DNA of 64,000 nucleotides. It comes from Bacillota bacterium (GTDB lineage Bacteria > Bacillota > Bacilli > Alicyclobacillales > SLC66). The stretch spans positions 1 through 64,000 of the forward strand of contig JAJZCW010000019.1 of assembly GCA_021828865.1 (NCBI GenBank). The letters are read 5' to 3'. A program made the position numbers and the translations under genes. The notes below the pieces were generated by a model, which saw nothing but the letters and a program-made list of their open reading frames with translations, did no database searches and was not told where the DNA came from. Shown here in pieces: positions 1-8,132 of the stretch; position 1 is the stretch's first letter, and the number at the start of each line of letters is the position of its first letter.

Positions 1-979
1 TCTGATGAACACTTCCAATGTGATCAGCTACTCGCTTAGCCCAGGGAGCATCCCGCCCTGTTTGAAAGGCATTGGCGACGAAGTGTTTTTCCATGTCGAC
101 AAAATCTATTGCATACGTGTGGAGAGTCTCGCCCTGTTTGGAAAGAGCTTCTGCCGCAAATGCGGAAACGGCACTGGAATCAAGTCCGCCTGAGAGCAAG
201 GTGGCAATGGGCACATCCGAGACGAGTTGTCGGGAAACGGCATCGTAAAGCAGTTCCTGAACCGTCTTTGCGGTGGTTTCGACATCGTCTTCATGTGGGT
301 GACTCTGCAATTGCCAAAAAGGGGCTTCCACCATATGGTCTTTTGTGTATTCCAAAAAATGCCCCGGTTTGAGGTCGACGATGTGCTTGAAGACCGCCCT
401 GCCCGGAGTTCTGGCCGGACCAATGAAGAGGAGTTCAGCAAGCCCCTCCGTATCGACGATGGCAGGCACTTTGGGATGTGCAAGCAGTGCTTTGAGTTCA
501 GACGCGAAGGCAAAAAAGCCATTTTGACGGCTATAAAAAAGCGGTTTGACGCCAAGTCTGTCTCGCGCCATGAATAGTCGCTGACGGCTTTCATCCCAAA
601 TGGCAAAAGCGAAGATGCCATTTAACTTTTGCAGGCAATCCCGTCCCCACTCGATGTAAGAGAGCAGTAGAAGTTCAGTGTCAGAACGTGAAAGTAAGGT
701 GTGGCCGCGCGCCAAGAGTGCGTTTTTTAACTCATTCATGTTATAAAGTTCACCATTGTAGGTAATCATATAACGGTTTCCGCCCACACTTTGAACCATG
801 GGCTGTGTTCCGCCCTCAGGGTCGATGACGATCAGGCGCCGGTGTGCCAATGCGATGGGGCCTGACCGAACTTCGCCGTGATCATCAGGACCACGGCAGG
901 CGAGGGTTACGCTCATCTCCCTCAACACCTGTTCGGGTTCCTGCTCCTCCCAGTCAATGTAGCCAGTGATGCCGCACAT
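1..979 (-). CDS. asnB: Asparagine synthase (glutamine-hydrolysing), 3' part cut by window edge
   Basis: I translated the minus strand from the ATG at 979 and it stays open to base 1, giving the first 326 residues. The protein starts MCGITGY, so the N-terminal Cys2 nucleophile of a class II glutamine amidotransferase is present. Further on come a GPDDHGE stretch and MITYNGELYN, both typical of the glutaminase domain, and near residue 260 the PP-loop SGGLDSS of the synthetase domain. The enzyme makes asparagine from aspartate, glutamine and ATP in the cytosol. A purine-rich AGGAAAGGGG lies just before the ATG. The gene is divergent from tadA. AsnB and AsnO paralogues cannot be separated from this fragment. 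Confidence 0.93.
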   Translation of the reverse strand, partial: MCGITGYIDWEEQEPEQVLREMSVTLACRGPDDHGEVRSGPIALAHRRLIVIDPEGGTQPMVQSVGGNRYMITYNGELYNMNELKNALLARGHTLLSRSDTELLLLSYIEWGRDCLQKLNGIFAFAIWDESRQRLFMARDRLGVKPLFYSRQNGFFAFASELKALLAHPKVPAIVDTEGLAELLFIGPARTPGRAVFKHIVDLKPGHFLEYTKDHMVEAPFWQLQSHPHEDDVETTAKTVQELLYDAVSRQLVSDVPIATLLSGGLDSSAVSAFAAEALSKQGETLHTYAIDFVDMEKHFVANAFQTGRDAPWAKRVADHIGSVHQ

Positions 980-1094
980 CAACACCCACCCCTTTCCTCG
1001 ATGTGATCTAGGCTATGCAATGAAGCCCATTTGGTGAGTGAATGTTTGTGATAAAGTAAAAATGAATTCAAAAACAAGGTGCTGGTCGGTTCTT

Positions 1095-1616
1095 ATGATG
1101 AGTCATGTTGAGGCAATGGAACTCGCTTTAATTGAGGCTAAAAAGTCGGTGGCACTTGGCGAAGTGCCGATTGGCGCCGTGGTTCTGGATGGGGCAGGCA
1201 ATGTAATCGGTATGGGGCACAACATGACAGAGAGTTGGAATGATCCCACTTCGCATGCAGAGATCATGGCCATCAGGGATGCCGTACGCAAGGTAGGGGA
1301 TTGGCGGCTGACTGGATGCCGACTGTACGTTACACTCGAGCCGTGCCTGATGTGTGCAGGGGCGATTCAGCAAAGCCGTATTGCCCACGTCATTTACGGT
1401 GCACCCAGTCCCAAAGCGGGTGCGCTTGAATCCCTGCTACGTACCTACGATATTCCCGGATTTAATCACTATCCACAAGTTACCGCTGGCATCGAGGCAG
1501 GCAGATGTGCTATGATATTGGCAGACTTCTTTCGCGACAAAAGAGGTAGTCATGTTGTTCGCGAACTGCGGAGAGATGTCCGAGTGGTCGAAGGAGCTCG
1601 CCTCGAAAGCGAGTAG
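1095..1616 (+). CDS. tadA: tRNA-specific adenosine deaminase TadA
   Basis: Cytidine/deoxycytidylate deaminase-fold enzyme that converts A34 of tRNA-Arg(ACG) to inosine. The zinc site is visible as HAEIMAI and PCLMCAGA, with the proton-shuttling Glu next to the His. I chose the ATG pair at 1095/1098, which gives MMSHVEAMEL and 173 residues; an upstream in-frame codon at 1038 would add 19 residues that do not look like the family. AAGG about 14 bases upstream is a weak ribosome binding site. The last 47 bases run into the tRNA-Ser gene, so the C-terminal tail (RELRRDVRVVEGARLESE) is encoded by tRNA sequence. The order tadA - tRNA/SRP RNA - dnaX is the usual Bacillales order. Confidence 0.93.
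   Translation: MMSHVEAMELALIEAKKSVALGEVPIGAVVLDGAGNVIGMGHNMTESWNDPTSHAEIMAIRDAVRKVGDWRLTGCRLYVTLEPCLMCAGAIQQSRIAHVIYGAPSPKAGALESLLRTYDIPGFNHYPQVTAGIEAGRCAMILADFFRDKRGSHVVRELRRDVRVVEGARLESE
1508..1516 (+). promoter_or_regulatory. Candidate extended -10 promoter for tRNA-Ser and SRP RNA
   Basis: TG-C-TATGAT inside the end of tadA fits an extended -10 element. No good -35 hexamer is seen 17 bases upstream. It would start a transcript about 47 bases before tRNA-Ser. Weak, from pattern only. Confidence 0.3.
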
Positions 1617-1659
1617 CCCTTTGCGGGGCTCGTGGGTTCGAATCCCACTCTCTCCGCCA
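1570..1659 (+). tRNA. tRNA-Ser (anticodon CGA), CCA encoded
   Basis: GGAGAGA at the 5' end pairs with TCTCTCC at the 3' end, followed by discriminator G and an encoded CCA. The anticodon stem CTCGC/GCGAG holds a loop CTCGAAA with anticodon CGA, which reads UCG codons. A long variable arm (TAGCCCTTTGCGGGGCT) and the T arm GTGGGTTCGAATCCCAC confirm a class II serine tRNA. Its first 47 bases overlap the 3' end of tadA. Confidence 0.96.
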
Positions 1660-1669
1660 TTTCTATTTT

Positions 1670-1813
1670 CGGCTGAAGTCTCAGCGTTCATTGGGTTGGG
1701 TCCTGCGCGACGGGAGCTCTCGAACCGTGTCAGGTCCTGACGGAAGCAGCACTTAGGGAAATCTTTCGGGTGCCGCAGTCTCGCCTGGCCCGATGACGCT
1801 GAGAGTTCAGCCG
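1670..1813 (+). ncRNA. ffs: Signal recognition particle RNA, short form
   Basis: The conserved helix 8 apex is clear: GTCAGGTCCTGACGGAAGCAGC is the classic GTCAGG...GGAAGCAGC Ffh-binding signature. The ends close with CGGCTGAA (1670-1677) against TTCAGCCG (1806-1813), extended by TCTCAGCGT against ACGCTGAGA. The closed rod is about 144 nt. It starts only ten bases after tRNA-Ser, so there is no room for the 5' Alu domain that the roughly 270-nt B. subtilis scRNA carries. No T-rich terminator follows; it may be co-transcribed with the next gene and processed. Confidence 0.88.
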
Positions 1814-1834
1814 ATTGCTTAAGGAGAGAAGTCG

Positions 1835-2959
1835 ATGGCAGATACCCCTTCTTCAATGCAATTATTCTTGGAAAAATTAGGATTGCAGGGTCCTGGAGTG
1901 GATATCCGTAATTTTGCCGTCATGGAAACACTGAGAATTACCGTTAACATTTATCCTATGGTGTTTGTTTTTCAACAAGATGAAAAGCTCCTGATGGAAA
2001 TGAATGCGGCATTTGCGGAGCTTTTTGAGATGTCTTACTCTCCAGGCATATTGGATATCAAAAAAGCATTCGAATCCAACCCGGGGATTCTTTCTTTGCT
2101 ATTAGGGACCCTCTCTGAAAAAAAAGAGTATATCTCGCATTTCCACTATTTTGAACGCATCGATCGCCTTGTATATATGCTTATCGATGCCCAAATGATC
2201 AAAAAAGATGAGTTACATATAGGGACCGTTTTTATATTTCGGGAGATCTCCAATCTAATTCAGTTGGAGACCGATCTTCTGCGCATTGATCGCTTATCCA
2301 CCATTGGCAAAATGGCAGCCGGAATCGCTCATGAAATCCGAAATCCGATGACTTCAATCCGGGGTTTTTTGCAAATGTTATCCCGTGATTTAATAGGAAA
2401 TAATTGGGGGAAACAAAAGGCCTATACCGACTTGGCTCTTCAAGAAATAGACAGGGTCAATGAACTCTTAAATCAACTGTTGTTATTGGCAAAACCAGTG
2501 GAATTTGTGCTGAAGGACGTGGATATCAATGAGATGGTTAAAGACGTGGGCAAACTTCATGAATCAGACGCCATCATCCATCAAATCCATGTGAAATACC
2601 GATTAGCATCTGTGCCCAGGGTAAAAATGGATGAGAATATGTTTAAGCAAGTGTTGACGAACCTGATTCGCAATGCGATTGAGGCTATGGAAGACAGTGG
2701 TGAATTGAAGTTAAGTACCCACTACGAGGCGGATAAGGATAAGGTGGTGGTGGAAGTGGCCGATACGGGACCAGGCATTCCTTCCTATCTAAATGACCGC
2801 ATCTTTGACGCCTTCTTTACGACAAAAGAGCATGGGACAGGATTGGGCCTTGCCATTTGCCAGCGGATTGTCCATGAATTTGGGGGGCACATTCGAATGA
2901 CTTCCAAAGGGTATGGAACTACGTTTGCCATTTTATTACCCCCCTCGGCATGGGAGTGA
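1835..2959 (+). CDS. PAS-containing sensor histidine kinase, sporulation-kinase-like
   Basis: 374 residues, cytosolic, with no clear membrane segment. An N-terminal PAS-like sensory region (about 30-140) is followed by a HisKA domain with phosphoacceptor His166 in AAGIAHEIRNPMTSIRGF, then a HATPase domain with the N box NLIRNAIEAME, G1 box DTGPGIP and G2 box GTGLGLAI. The H-box wording is that of B. subtilis KinA-KinE and of KinB-type nitrogen sensors, so a role in phosphorylating Spo0F is plausible but not shown; no response regulator gene is next to it. AAGGAG lies nine bases before the ATG. The gene sits between the SRP RNA and dnaX, where B. subtilis has no kinase. Confidence 0.88.
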   Translation: MADTPSSMQLFLEKLGLQGPGVDIRNFAVMETLRITVNIYPMVFVFQQDEKLLMEMNAAFAELFEMSYSPGILDIKKAFESNPGILSLLLGTLSEKKEYISHFHYFERIDRLVYMLIDAQMIKKDELHIGTVFIFREISNLIQLETDLLRIDRLSTIGKMAAGIAHEIRNPMTSIRGFLQMLSRDLIGNNWGKQKAYTDLALQEIDRVNELLNQLLLLAKPVEFVLKDVDINEMVKDVGKLHESDAIIHQIHVKYRLASVPRVKMDENMFKQVLTNLIRNAIEAMEDSGELKLSTHYEADKDKVVVEVADTGPGIPSYLNDRIFDAFFTTKEHGTGLGLAICQRIVHEFGGHIRMTSKGYGTTFAILLPPSAWE

Positions 2960-2965
2960 TGTGTT

Positions 2966-4684
2966 TTGGCTTATACAGCGCTGTATAGGGAGTGGAGACC
3001 GCAAACCTTTGCTGAGGTAGTTGGGCAAAACCACGTGGTGACCACGCTGACGAATGCGCTTAAAATGGATAAATTAGCGCACGCCTATCTGTTTTCGGGA
3101 CCTAGAGGGACCGGCAAGACGAGTCTGGCCAAAATTTTGGCTAGGGCAGTTAATTGTGAGCATCCACAAGGTGTGGAACCCTGTAATGAATGTCCTTCGT
3201 GCCAAGGAATACTTGACGGCAGGGTGGTTGATGTCGTTGAGATGGATGCCGCATCCAACCGTGGCATTGATGAGATTCGCGCACTGCTTGAACAGGTACA
3301 ATACGCGCCAACCGAAGTCAAGCGGAAGGTGTACATCATTGACGAAGTGCACATGCTGACTTCAGAAGCATTTAATGCACTCCTCAAGACGATTGAAGAG
3401 CCACCTCCTTACTGCTTATTTATCCTTGCGACCACTGAAATACATAAGGTTCCTGCCACCATCGCTTCTCGTTGTCAGCGCTTTGACTTTAGCCGGTTAC
3501 AAAGCGAAATGATCGTGGAACGATTGCGCGAGGTCGCGGATTCGATGGGACTACAGGTAGAGGAACCAGCGTTCTGGTATGTGGCGCGCGCAGCTGAGGG
3601 CGGTTTGCGGGATGCACTGTCGCTTTTTGATCAGGCGCTTGCTTTTTCTGACGGGAAAATAGGCGTGGATGAAGTGGCGGAGGTAGCGGGAGGGGTACCA
3701 AGTGAACAAATCGGCACCCTGATTCGGTATGTGTCTACGCGTGATCATTCGGCACTGTTGATGCAGCTAAACGAACTGTGGCAAAAAGGCACCGATCCTC
3801 TGATGCTGCTCGTGGATTTGTTGGCGTACGGGCGTGACGCTATTTTATTGAAAAAACAGGTGGCGGTGGAAGAAGTCCAAGATCGCGAGAAATTCGATCC
3901 CACCTTTCGGATCGTGGTACAAAGTCTGGATGTGGAAATGCTATTCCGCTTTGTGGACACCTTGATCAAATGGCAAAGTGAGCTTCGTTATCAGACACAG
4001 TCCCGGCTCTTTATCGAGGTGGGCCTGTTATCGATCACCACCTCACCGACTGACGAGTCCCCCATTCGAGTGGAACCTCATCACAGTGAGACCGCTCAAG
4101 GAACTGACATGGCACCAGCGCTTCGAGCTTTGACAGAGAGGGTGGCGGAACTGGAAAAGCGCTTGGCCAAGTATGAGGAGCGCTCGTCGGATCCCTCTAT
4201 TTCCTCTACTACGTCAAACAGCTCTAAATCTTTGCCGCAAATAAAAGGCACGTCAAATTCGACAGCTAGGCTGTTAAGGGAAACGGTCAGTGAAGAAGAC
4301 AAGAGACTACTTGCGAAAATTCAAAATGAATGGCAAGCTGTGCTAGAAGAAGTAAAGAAGCAAAGCGTCCATACGAGAGCCTGGCTCTACGCGGGTACCC
4401 CGGAAGCAGTTCGCCAGCGTCAATTGATCACGGTGTTTCAGAGCAAGCTCCATGCGGAAACGGTAATGAATGCTCCCCACCGGGAGATTATCGATAACGT
4501 GCTGAAGGCAATGTATCAGGTTCCCATCAGGTTGCGAGCCGTTCATTCCCAAGATTGGGAGTCCTATTTGAACGCGGCGGCAGATACCAGCGAACGGGCG
4601 ACGTCAGAAAGGGAACCCTGGGTGGAGCAGGTGATCAACATGTTTGGCGAGGATCGCATTGAAATGGTTGACGAAATGGAGTGA
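2966..4684 (+). CDS. dnaX: DNA polymerase III subunit gamma/tau
   Basis: Clamp-loader ATPase that loads the DnaN sliding clamp and ties the replisome together. It has Walker A GPRGTGKT at residues 45-52, a zinc module at C64/C73/C76/C79, Walker B-like IIDEVHML and the SRC motif ASRCQRF. A low-complexity linker near 400-430 leads to a tau-type C-terminus; total 572 residues, usual length. The start is TTG at 2966, placed by GGGAG nine bases upstream; no ATG fits. The next genes, ebfC and recR, follow closely as in most Bacillota, so the three form an operon. Confidence 0.97.
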   Translation: MAYTALYREWRPQTFAEVVGQNHVVTTLTNALKMDKLAHAYLFSGPRGTGKTSLAKILARAVNCEHPQGVEPCNECPSCQGILDGRVVDVVEMDAASNRGIDEIRALLEQVQYAPTEVKRKVYIIDEVHMLTSEAFNALLKTIEEPPPYCLFILATTEIHKVPATIASRCQRFDFSRLQSEMIVERLREVADSMGLQVEEPAFWYVARAAEGGLRDALSLFDQALAFSDGKIGVDEVAEVAGGVPSEQIGTLIRYVSTRDHSALLMQLNELWQKGTDPLMLLVDLLAYGRDAILLKKQVAVEEVQDREKFDPTFRIVVQSLDVEMLFRFVDTLIKWQSELRYQTQSRLFIEVGLLSITTSPTDESPIRVEPHHSETAQGTDMAPALRALTERVAELEKRLAKYEERSSDPSISSTTSNSSKSLPQIKGTSNSTARLLRETVSEEDKRLLAKIQNEWQAVLEEVKKQSVHTRAWLYAGTPEAVRQRQLITVFQSKLHAETVMNAPHREIIDNVLKAMYQVPIRLRAVHSQDWESYLNAAADTSERATSEREPWVEQVINMFGEDRIEMVDEME

Positions 4685-4690
4685 CGATGG

Positions 4691-5002
4691 TTGAAAAATA
4701 TGAACCAACTGATGAAGCAAGCCAAAAAACTGCAGGAAGACATGGCGCGGGCTCAGGAAGAACTCGGGATCATGATCGTGAAAGGGACGGCAGGCGGCGG
4801 TGCGGTAGAAATTGAGATGAACGGCCACCGCAAAGTGCAGCAGATCAACATTAAACCTGATGTGGTTGATCCGGAGGATGTGGAGATGCTGGAAGACCTA
4901 TTGCTTACGGCGCTTCGCGATGCAGAAGGGAAAGCGGAGGAATTGGCAGAAAGTCACATGGGTAAATACACCAAAGGACTAAACATGCCTGGTTTGTTCT
5001 AA
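4691..5002 (+). CDS. ebfC: Nucleoid-associated protein, YbaB/EbfC family
   Basis: 103 residues with the N-terminal MNQLMKQAKKLQEDMARAQEEL helix and the central beta region VEIEMNGHRKVQQINI that define the YbaB/EbfC (YaaK) family. These are small dimeric DNA-binding proteins of unclear cellular role, nearly always encoded between dnaX and recR, as here. The start may be TTG at 4691, with GGAG at a suitable distance, or ATG at 4700. Its stop overlaps the recR start in TAATG, which suggests translational coupling. Confidence 0.96.
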   Translation: MKNMNQLMKQAKKLQEDMARAQEELGIMIVKGTAGGGAVEIEMNGHRKVQQINIKPDVVDPEDVEMLEDLLLTALRDAEGKAEELAESHMGKYTKGLNMPGLF

Positions 5003-5604
5003 TGAATGGTTTCCCCAAGCCCATTGCGGACCTTATGGAACAATTTGGCCGTTTGCCGGGGGTTGGGCCAAAGACGGCGCAACGGCTCGCCTTCCATGTG
5101 CTGTCAATGTCTGAAGACGGACTGCAGGCACTAATACAGTCGCTTACCACGATCAAAGATCACCTATCGGAATGTCCGGTCTGCGGCATGTGGACTGATG
5201 AGATTCCATGTGCCATTTGTGGTGACCCTGAGCGTGATCACAGCATGATTTGCCTGGTGGGTGACACGAGAGATGTCGTGGCACTGGAGCGCATGCAACG
5301 TTATCGAGGGGTCTATCATGTGCTTGGTGGGGTGATTTCACCGCTCGATGGCATTGGCCCAGATCAACTGCGTCTGCGTGAGTTGTTGAACCGCCTCTTG
5401 GATGATCGGGTCAAGGAACTCATCATTGCCACGGATTCTACGATGGAGGGGGAAGCAACCGCACAGTATGTGGCGAAATTGGTCCGACAATTTGAGTCGA
5501 TGGCGGTCACGAGACTCGGTCATGGATTGCCTGTTGGCGGCGATTTGGAATATGCAGATGAAATGACTTTGGCGAGAGCGTTTGAATATCGGCGTCCTAT
5601 ATGA
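5002..5604 (+). CDS. recR: Recombination protein RecR
   Basis: 200 residues, the normal length. It has the helix-hairpin-helix GRLPGVGPKTAQRLAFH near the N-terminus, a zinc finger at C58/C61/C70/C73, and a Toprim domain (VGDTRDVVALER; IIATDSTMEGEATA). RecR acts with RecF and RecO to load RecA onto gapped DNA. The ATG overlaps the ebfC stop by one base. The final codons lie inside the terminator hairpin at 5590-5619. Confidence 0.98.
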   Translation: MNGFPKPIADLMEQFGRLPGVGPKTAQRLAFHVLSMSEDGLQALIQSLTTIKDHLSECPVCGMWTDEIPCAICGDPERDHSMICLVGDTRDVVALERMQRYRGVYHVLGGVISPLDGIGPDQLRLRELLNRLLDDRVKELIIATDSTMEGEATAQYVAKLVRQFESMAVTRLGHGLPVGGDLEYADEMTLARAFEYRRPI

Positions 5605-5619
5605 GGCGCCGATTTTTTT
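5590..5619 (+). terminator. Intrinsic terminator of the dnaX-ebfC-recR operon
   Basis: CGGCGTC and GGCGCCG form a 7-bp stem (one G-T pair) closing a short loop, followed by A and seven Ts (5613-5619). It includes the stop codon of recR. Confidence 0.8.
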
Positions 5620-5696
5620 GTGCGAAGTTGTCATAAAACCCTTTTCCCCTGACTATACTCTACTAAATTAATTTCACAGAAAGTAGAGGGTGAGTG

Positions 5697-6008
5697 ATGG
5701 GGGACAGGCTGAACCTGTACAGAAAGCCGAACCTTGAGAAAGAGAGCCTACAAAACGAACAACTGTTGCACGATCTGGATGAAGCATATGAAGCATGGCA
5801 ATTAGCATTGCATCACTTTAACCAGGCGCTGGACCCGGATGCTGTCGATGATGCGATTTACCTTTTGATTGCAGCGGAAAAACGATATGAAGGTCTCCTG
5901 CGTATCGCACGCCGCAAACATCTGGCAGTAGCGATGGGAGGGGAGATCTCTTCACGATCCGGCAAGGTCGGCATAACAACTGGGAATGGCCATACCGCCT
6001 CGCGATAA
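5697..6008 (+). CDS. yaaL: DUF2508 family protein (YaaL-like)
   Basis: 103 residues, mostly helical and charged, with LLHDLDEAYEAWQLALHHFN and LLIAAEKRYEGLLRIAR. This fits the YaaL/DUF2508 family by the alpha-helical pattern and by its place between recR and bofA. The C-terminal 25 residues (GGEISSRSGKV...) are polar and extend past the 74-residue B. subtilis protein. Function unknown. ATG 5697 is chosen over GTG 5694 because AGAGGG ends six bases before it. A weak sigma-A-like pair, TTGTCA (5628) and GACTAT (5651) with 17-bp spacing, lies upstream. Confidence 0.8.
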   Translation: MGDRLNLYRKPNLEKESLQNEQLLHDLDEAYEAWQLALHHFNQALDPDAVDDAIYLLIAAEKRYEGLLRIARRKHLAVAMGGEISSRSGKVGITTGNGHTASR

Positions 6009-6032
6009 CCACGGAATGTGAAGGGGATTGAT

Positions 6033-6296
6033 ATGACACCAACCATGATTTGGGCTGCTGTGGGAATTATATTGCTTGTGATCGTAATTTATTTTTTTAT
6101 GAAAAAACCATGGACTATACTAAGCGGATTGTTGCGCAATTTACTCATTGGCGGCAGTGTACTTTTGTTGAGCAATTACCTAGGGAAAACGGCTGGATTA
6201 CATATCCCCGTTAATGCTGGCACAGTGGGAGTAACTGCCGTTTTGGGCTGGCCGGGGGTAGTGGCGATTGCGGCAATTCAAAAGTGGGTGCTTTAA
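6033..6296 (+). CDS. bofA: Inhibitor of pro-sigma-K processing BofA
   Basis: 87 residues with two hydrophobic helices (about 4-25 and 40-60) and a conserved C-terminal region HIPVNAGTVGVTAVLGWPGV, the hallmark of BofA. In the outer forespore membrane of B. subtilis BofA holds the SpoIVFB protease inactive until the sigma-G signal arrives, which delays cleavage of pro-sigma-K. The target sigK is encoded in this same window at 14820. I chose ATG 6033 with AAGGGG upstream rather than GTG 6018. The gene converges on the flippase and the two stops overlap in TTAA. Confidence 0.93.
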   Translation: MTPTMIWAAVGIILLVIVIYFFMKKPWTILSGLLRNLLIGGSVLLLSNYLGKTAGLHIPVNAGTVGVTAVLGWPGVVAIAAIQKWVL

Positions 6297-7930
6297 GCAT
6301 TACTGCGGCGAACGAGGTGTTTGCCGATAAAAGGAATTTTAGATAATTCATCTCCTGATACGGCTTTGAACTTTAAAGCGAAGTAGAGATAGATAGGCGC
6401 TCCCACAAAGAGGCCGATCAGAACGATTAACAGAGCAACGCCACGAGTGGCGGCAAGCAATGGTTGCCACTCCTGTAATACTTTTAAGCCGCGCAGTAGC
6501 AGGAAAAACCAAGCACCCACGAGGATAGAGGCTGCAAGAGGGCGCCAGGCCATACTGGGAAAGTTGATCGACAGATTGGAAAAGCGGCGAACATTCCTCA
6601 TGTTTAGCCACGACGAAATGGCATAACCGACCGTGCTTGCGATGGCCGCTCCGTTGATCCCCATCTTGGGTATCAGCACAATGTTTAACACCAGCTTGAT
6701 GATCACGCCAATGACCATATTGACTACGGGACGATAAAACTTGTCGTATCCTTGTAATATGTAGGTCGAGACCAGTTCCAACGCGCTGAAAATACTCATG
6801 AGGCCTGCGATGGCAATGGATACTGTCCCTGAGGTACTGGAAAAAAGTGCGATGTTGATAGGACGGGCGAGAATACCAAGTGTGACAGCGGCGGGAAAGG
6901 TCATGAATGTCATCATTTTAAAAGAAGCTTGTAGACGCACTTTGGTCATTTTTTTGTTACCGATGGTTCTTGATTCGGTGAGTGCCGGCATGATGGAAGC
7001 GCCAATGGCGTTGGCGAATGACAGTGGAAGTTGCATGAGGATCAGCGCCTCGCCTGTATAGATGCCGTAATCGGTGATGGCTTTGACCATGGTCGCGCCA
7101 CTAGTGACAAGCAACCTAGGGATAGTAAATGCGTCAATCGCCTGTGATAAAGGAAGTACCAGTGTCCCTGAGGCAATCGGCAATGCATAGACAAACAAAT
7201 TTTTGAGTACAGCACTGGTTTTGAGTGGCGCAGAGTTAGAAAATCGCGACTTACGTAGGGTTTCTTTACGCAGTTTGTGCACTGACACCCGCAATAGTAA
7301 AAAAGCACCAATGACGCCAATAGTGGCACCGAAAGTGGCAATGGCCGCTTTGGTAGAAGGATTAAAACCGGCAATGGTAGCTATGATGGTGCCAACAAGA
7401 ATGAAGGCCACACGTCCGATTTGATCGACCACCTGAGAGGCACCAGATGCCTCAAGACGAAGGTAGCCTTGTAAATACCCACGCTCAATACTGATAAATG
7501 GCAGCAACAATAGCGCTGGAGCCAATGCATGAATGGCAGGCACCGCCGCCACTTCCAGTGGCTCAGAGTGTTGAGGTAAAGAGAGAGTCAAATAAAGCGG
7601 GGCGCCAAACCACATGAGGAGGAAAGCGAGAATCCCAAAGATGAGCATATACCGCCCAATGATTCGAAACGTCGAGTAGGCTTCTTTATGCTTGCCAGCC
7701 GCCGATAATTGGCTGATGGTTTTGGAGAGCGCGAGCGGGAATCCGATAGTAGCCAAGGTGAGCATAATGGTATACAGCGGATAGGCAATTCTATATATGC
7801 CATAGGCATATCCGCCAATGATGTTCTGAAGAGGCACGACAATTAGCAGGCCAAGCAATTTGGAGATAAAAACGGAGGCGACCATTATGGAAGCGCCACG
7901 ACCAAATTTACCTGTGCCATCCTCGCGCAT
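6293..7930 (-). CDS. Polysaccharide/lipid II flippase of the SpoVB/MurJ (MVF) family
   Basis: 545 residues with about fourteen predicted membrane helices. The start reads GKFGRGASIMVASVFISKLLG, and the segments GGYAYGIYRIAYPLYT, GFPLALSK and ERGYLQGY are typical of the SpoVB/YabM/YtgP branch of the MOP exporter superfamily. Such proteins move undecaprenyl-linked wall or cortex precursors across the membrane. An extended -10 element (TG-C-TATACT on the minus strand, 7962-7970) lies just upstream of the start. A second family member is at 38537, so the window holds two paralogues. The position between bofA and gin is not the usual one. Which paralogue serves cortex synthesis and which vegetative growth cannot be told. 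Confidence 0.9.
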   Translation of the reverse strand: MREDGTGKFGRGASIMVASVFISKLLGLLIVVPLQNIIGGYAYGIYRIAYPLYTIMLTLATIGFPLALSKTISQLSAAGKHKEAYSTFRIIGRYMLIFGILAFLLMWFGAPLYLTLSLPQHSEPLEVAAVPAIHALAPALLLLPFISIERGYLQGYLRLEASGASQVVDQIGRVAFILVGTIIATIAGFNPSTKAAIATFGATIGVIGAFLLLRVSVHKLRKETLRKSRFSNSAPLKTSAVLKNLFVYALPIASGTLVLPLSQAIDAFTIPRLLVTSGATMVKAITDYGIYTGEALILMQLPLSFANAIGASIMPALTESRTIGNKKMTKVRLQASFKMMTFMTFPAAVTLGILARPINIALFSSTSGTVSIAIAGLMSIFSALELVSTYILQGYDKFYRPVVNMVIGVIIKLVLNIVLIPKMGINGAAIASTVGYAISSWLNMRNVRRFSNLSINFPSMAWRPLAASILVGAWFFLLLRGLKVLQEWQPLLAATRGVALLIVLIGLFVGAPIYLYFALKFKAVSGDELSKIPFIGKHLVRRSNA

Positions 7931-8026
7931 GCGATTCTCTCCTTATTGTAATCCTTCGCGTAGTATAGCATAGACCACTACTTCCTTCAGTAATAATCAT
8001 TAAGGGAAAATGCAATCTTGAAATAC

Positions 8027-8055
8027 TGGACATTTCGTGAAATTTGCGTTAAATT
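8027..8055 (+). promoter_or_regulatory. Candidate sigma-A promoter of the DUF1641 gene
   Basis: TGGACA (8027-8032), a 17-bp spacer and TAAATT (8050-8055): 5/6 and 4/6 matches. It lies about 80 bases before the start codon in AT-rich DNA. Confidence 0.4.
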
Positions 8056-8132
8056 TAAATAACACATTTTTTATATGAATGTTAAAATTCATAGGTTTGA
8101 AACTTTATATTTCAAGGAGGAGATCGGAAGAA

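Noticed and set aside
1552-1740. 62-codon frame across tRNA-Ser and SRP RNA
   Set aside because: It lies over two structured RNAs and has no protein likeness.
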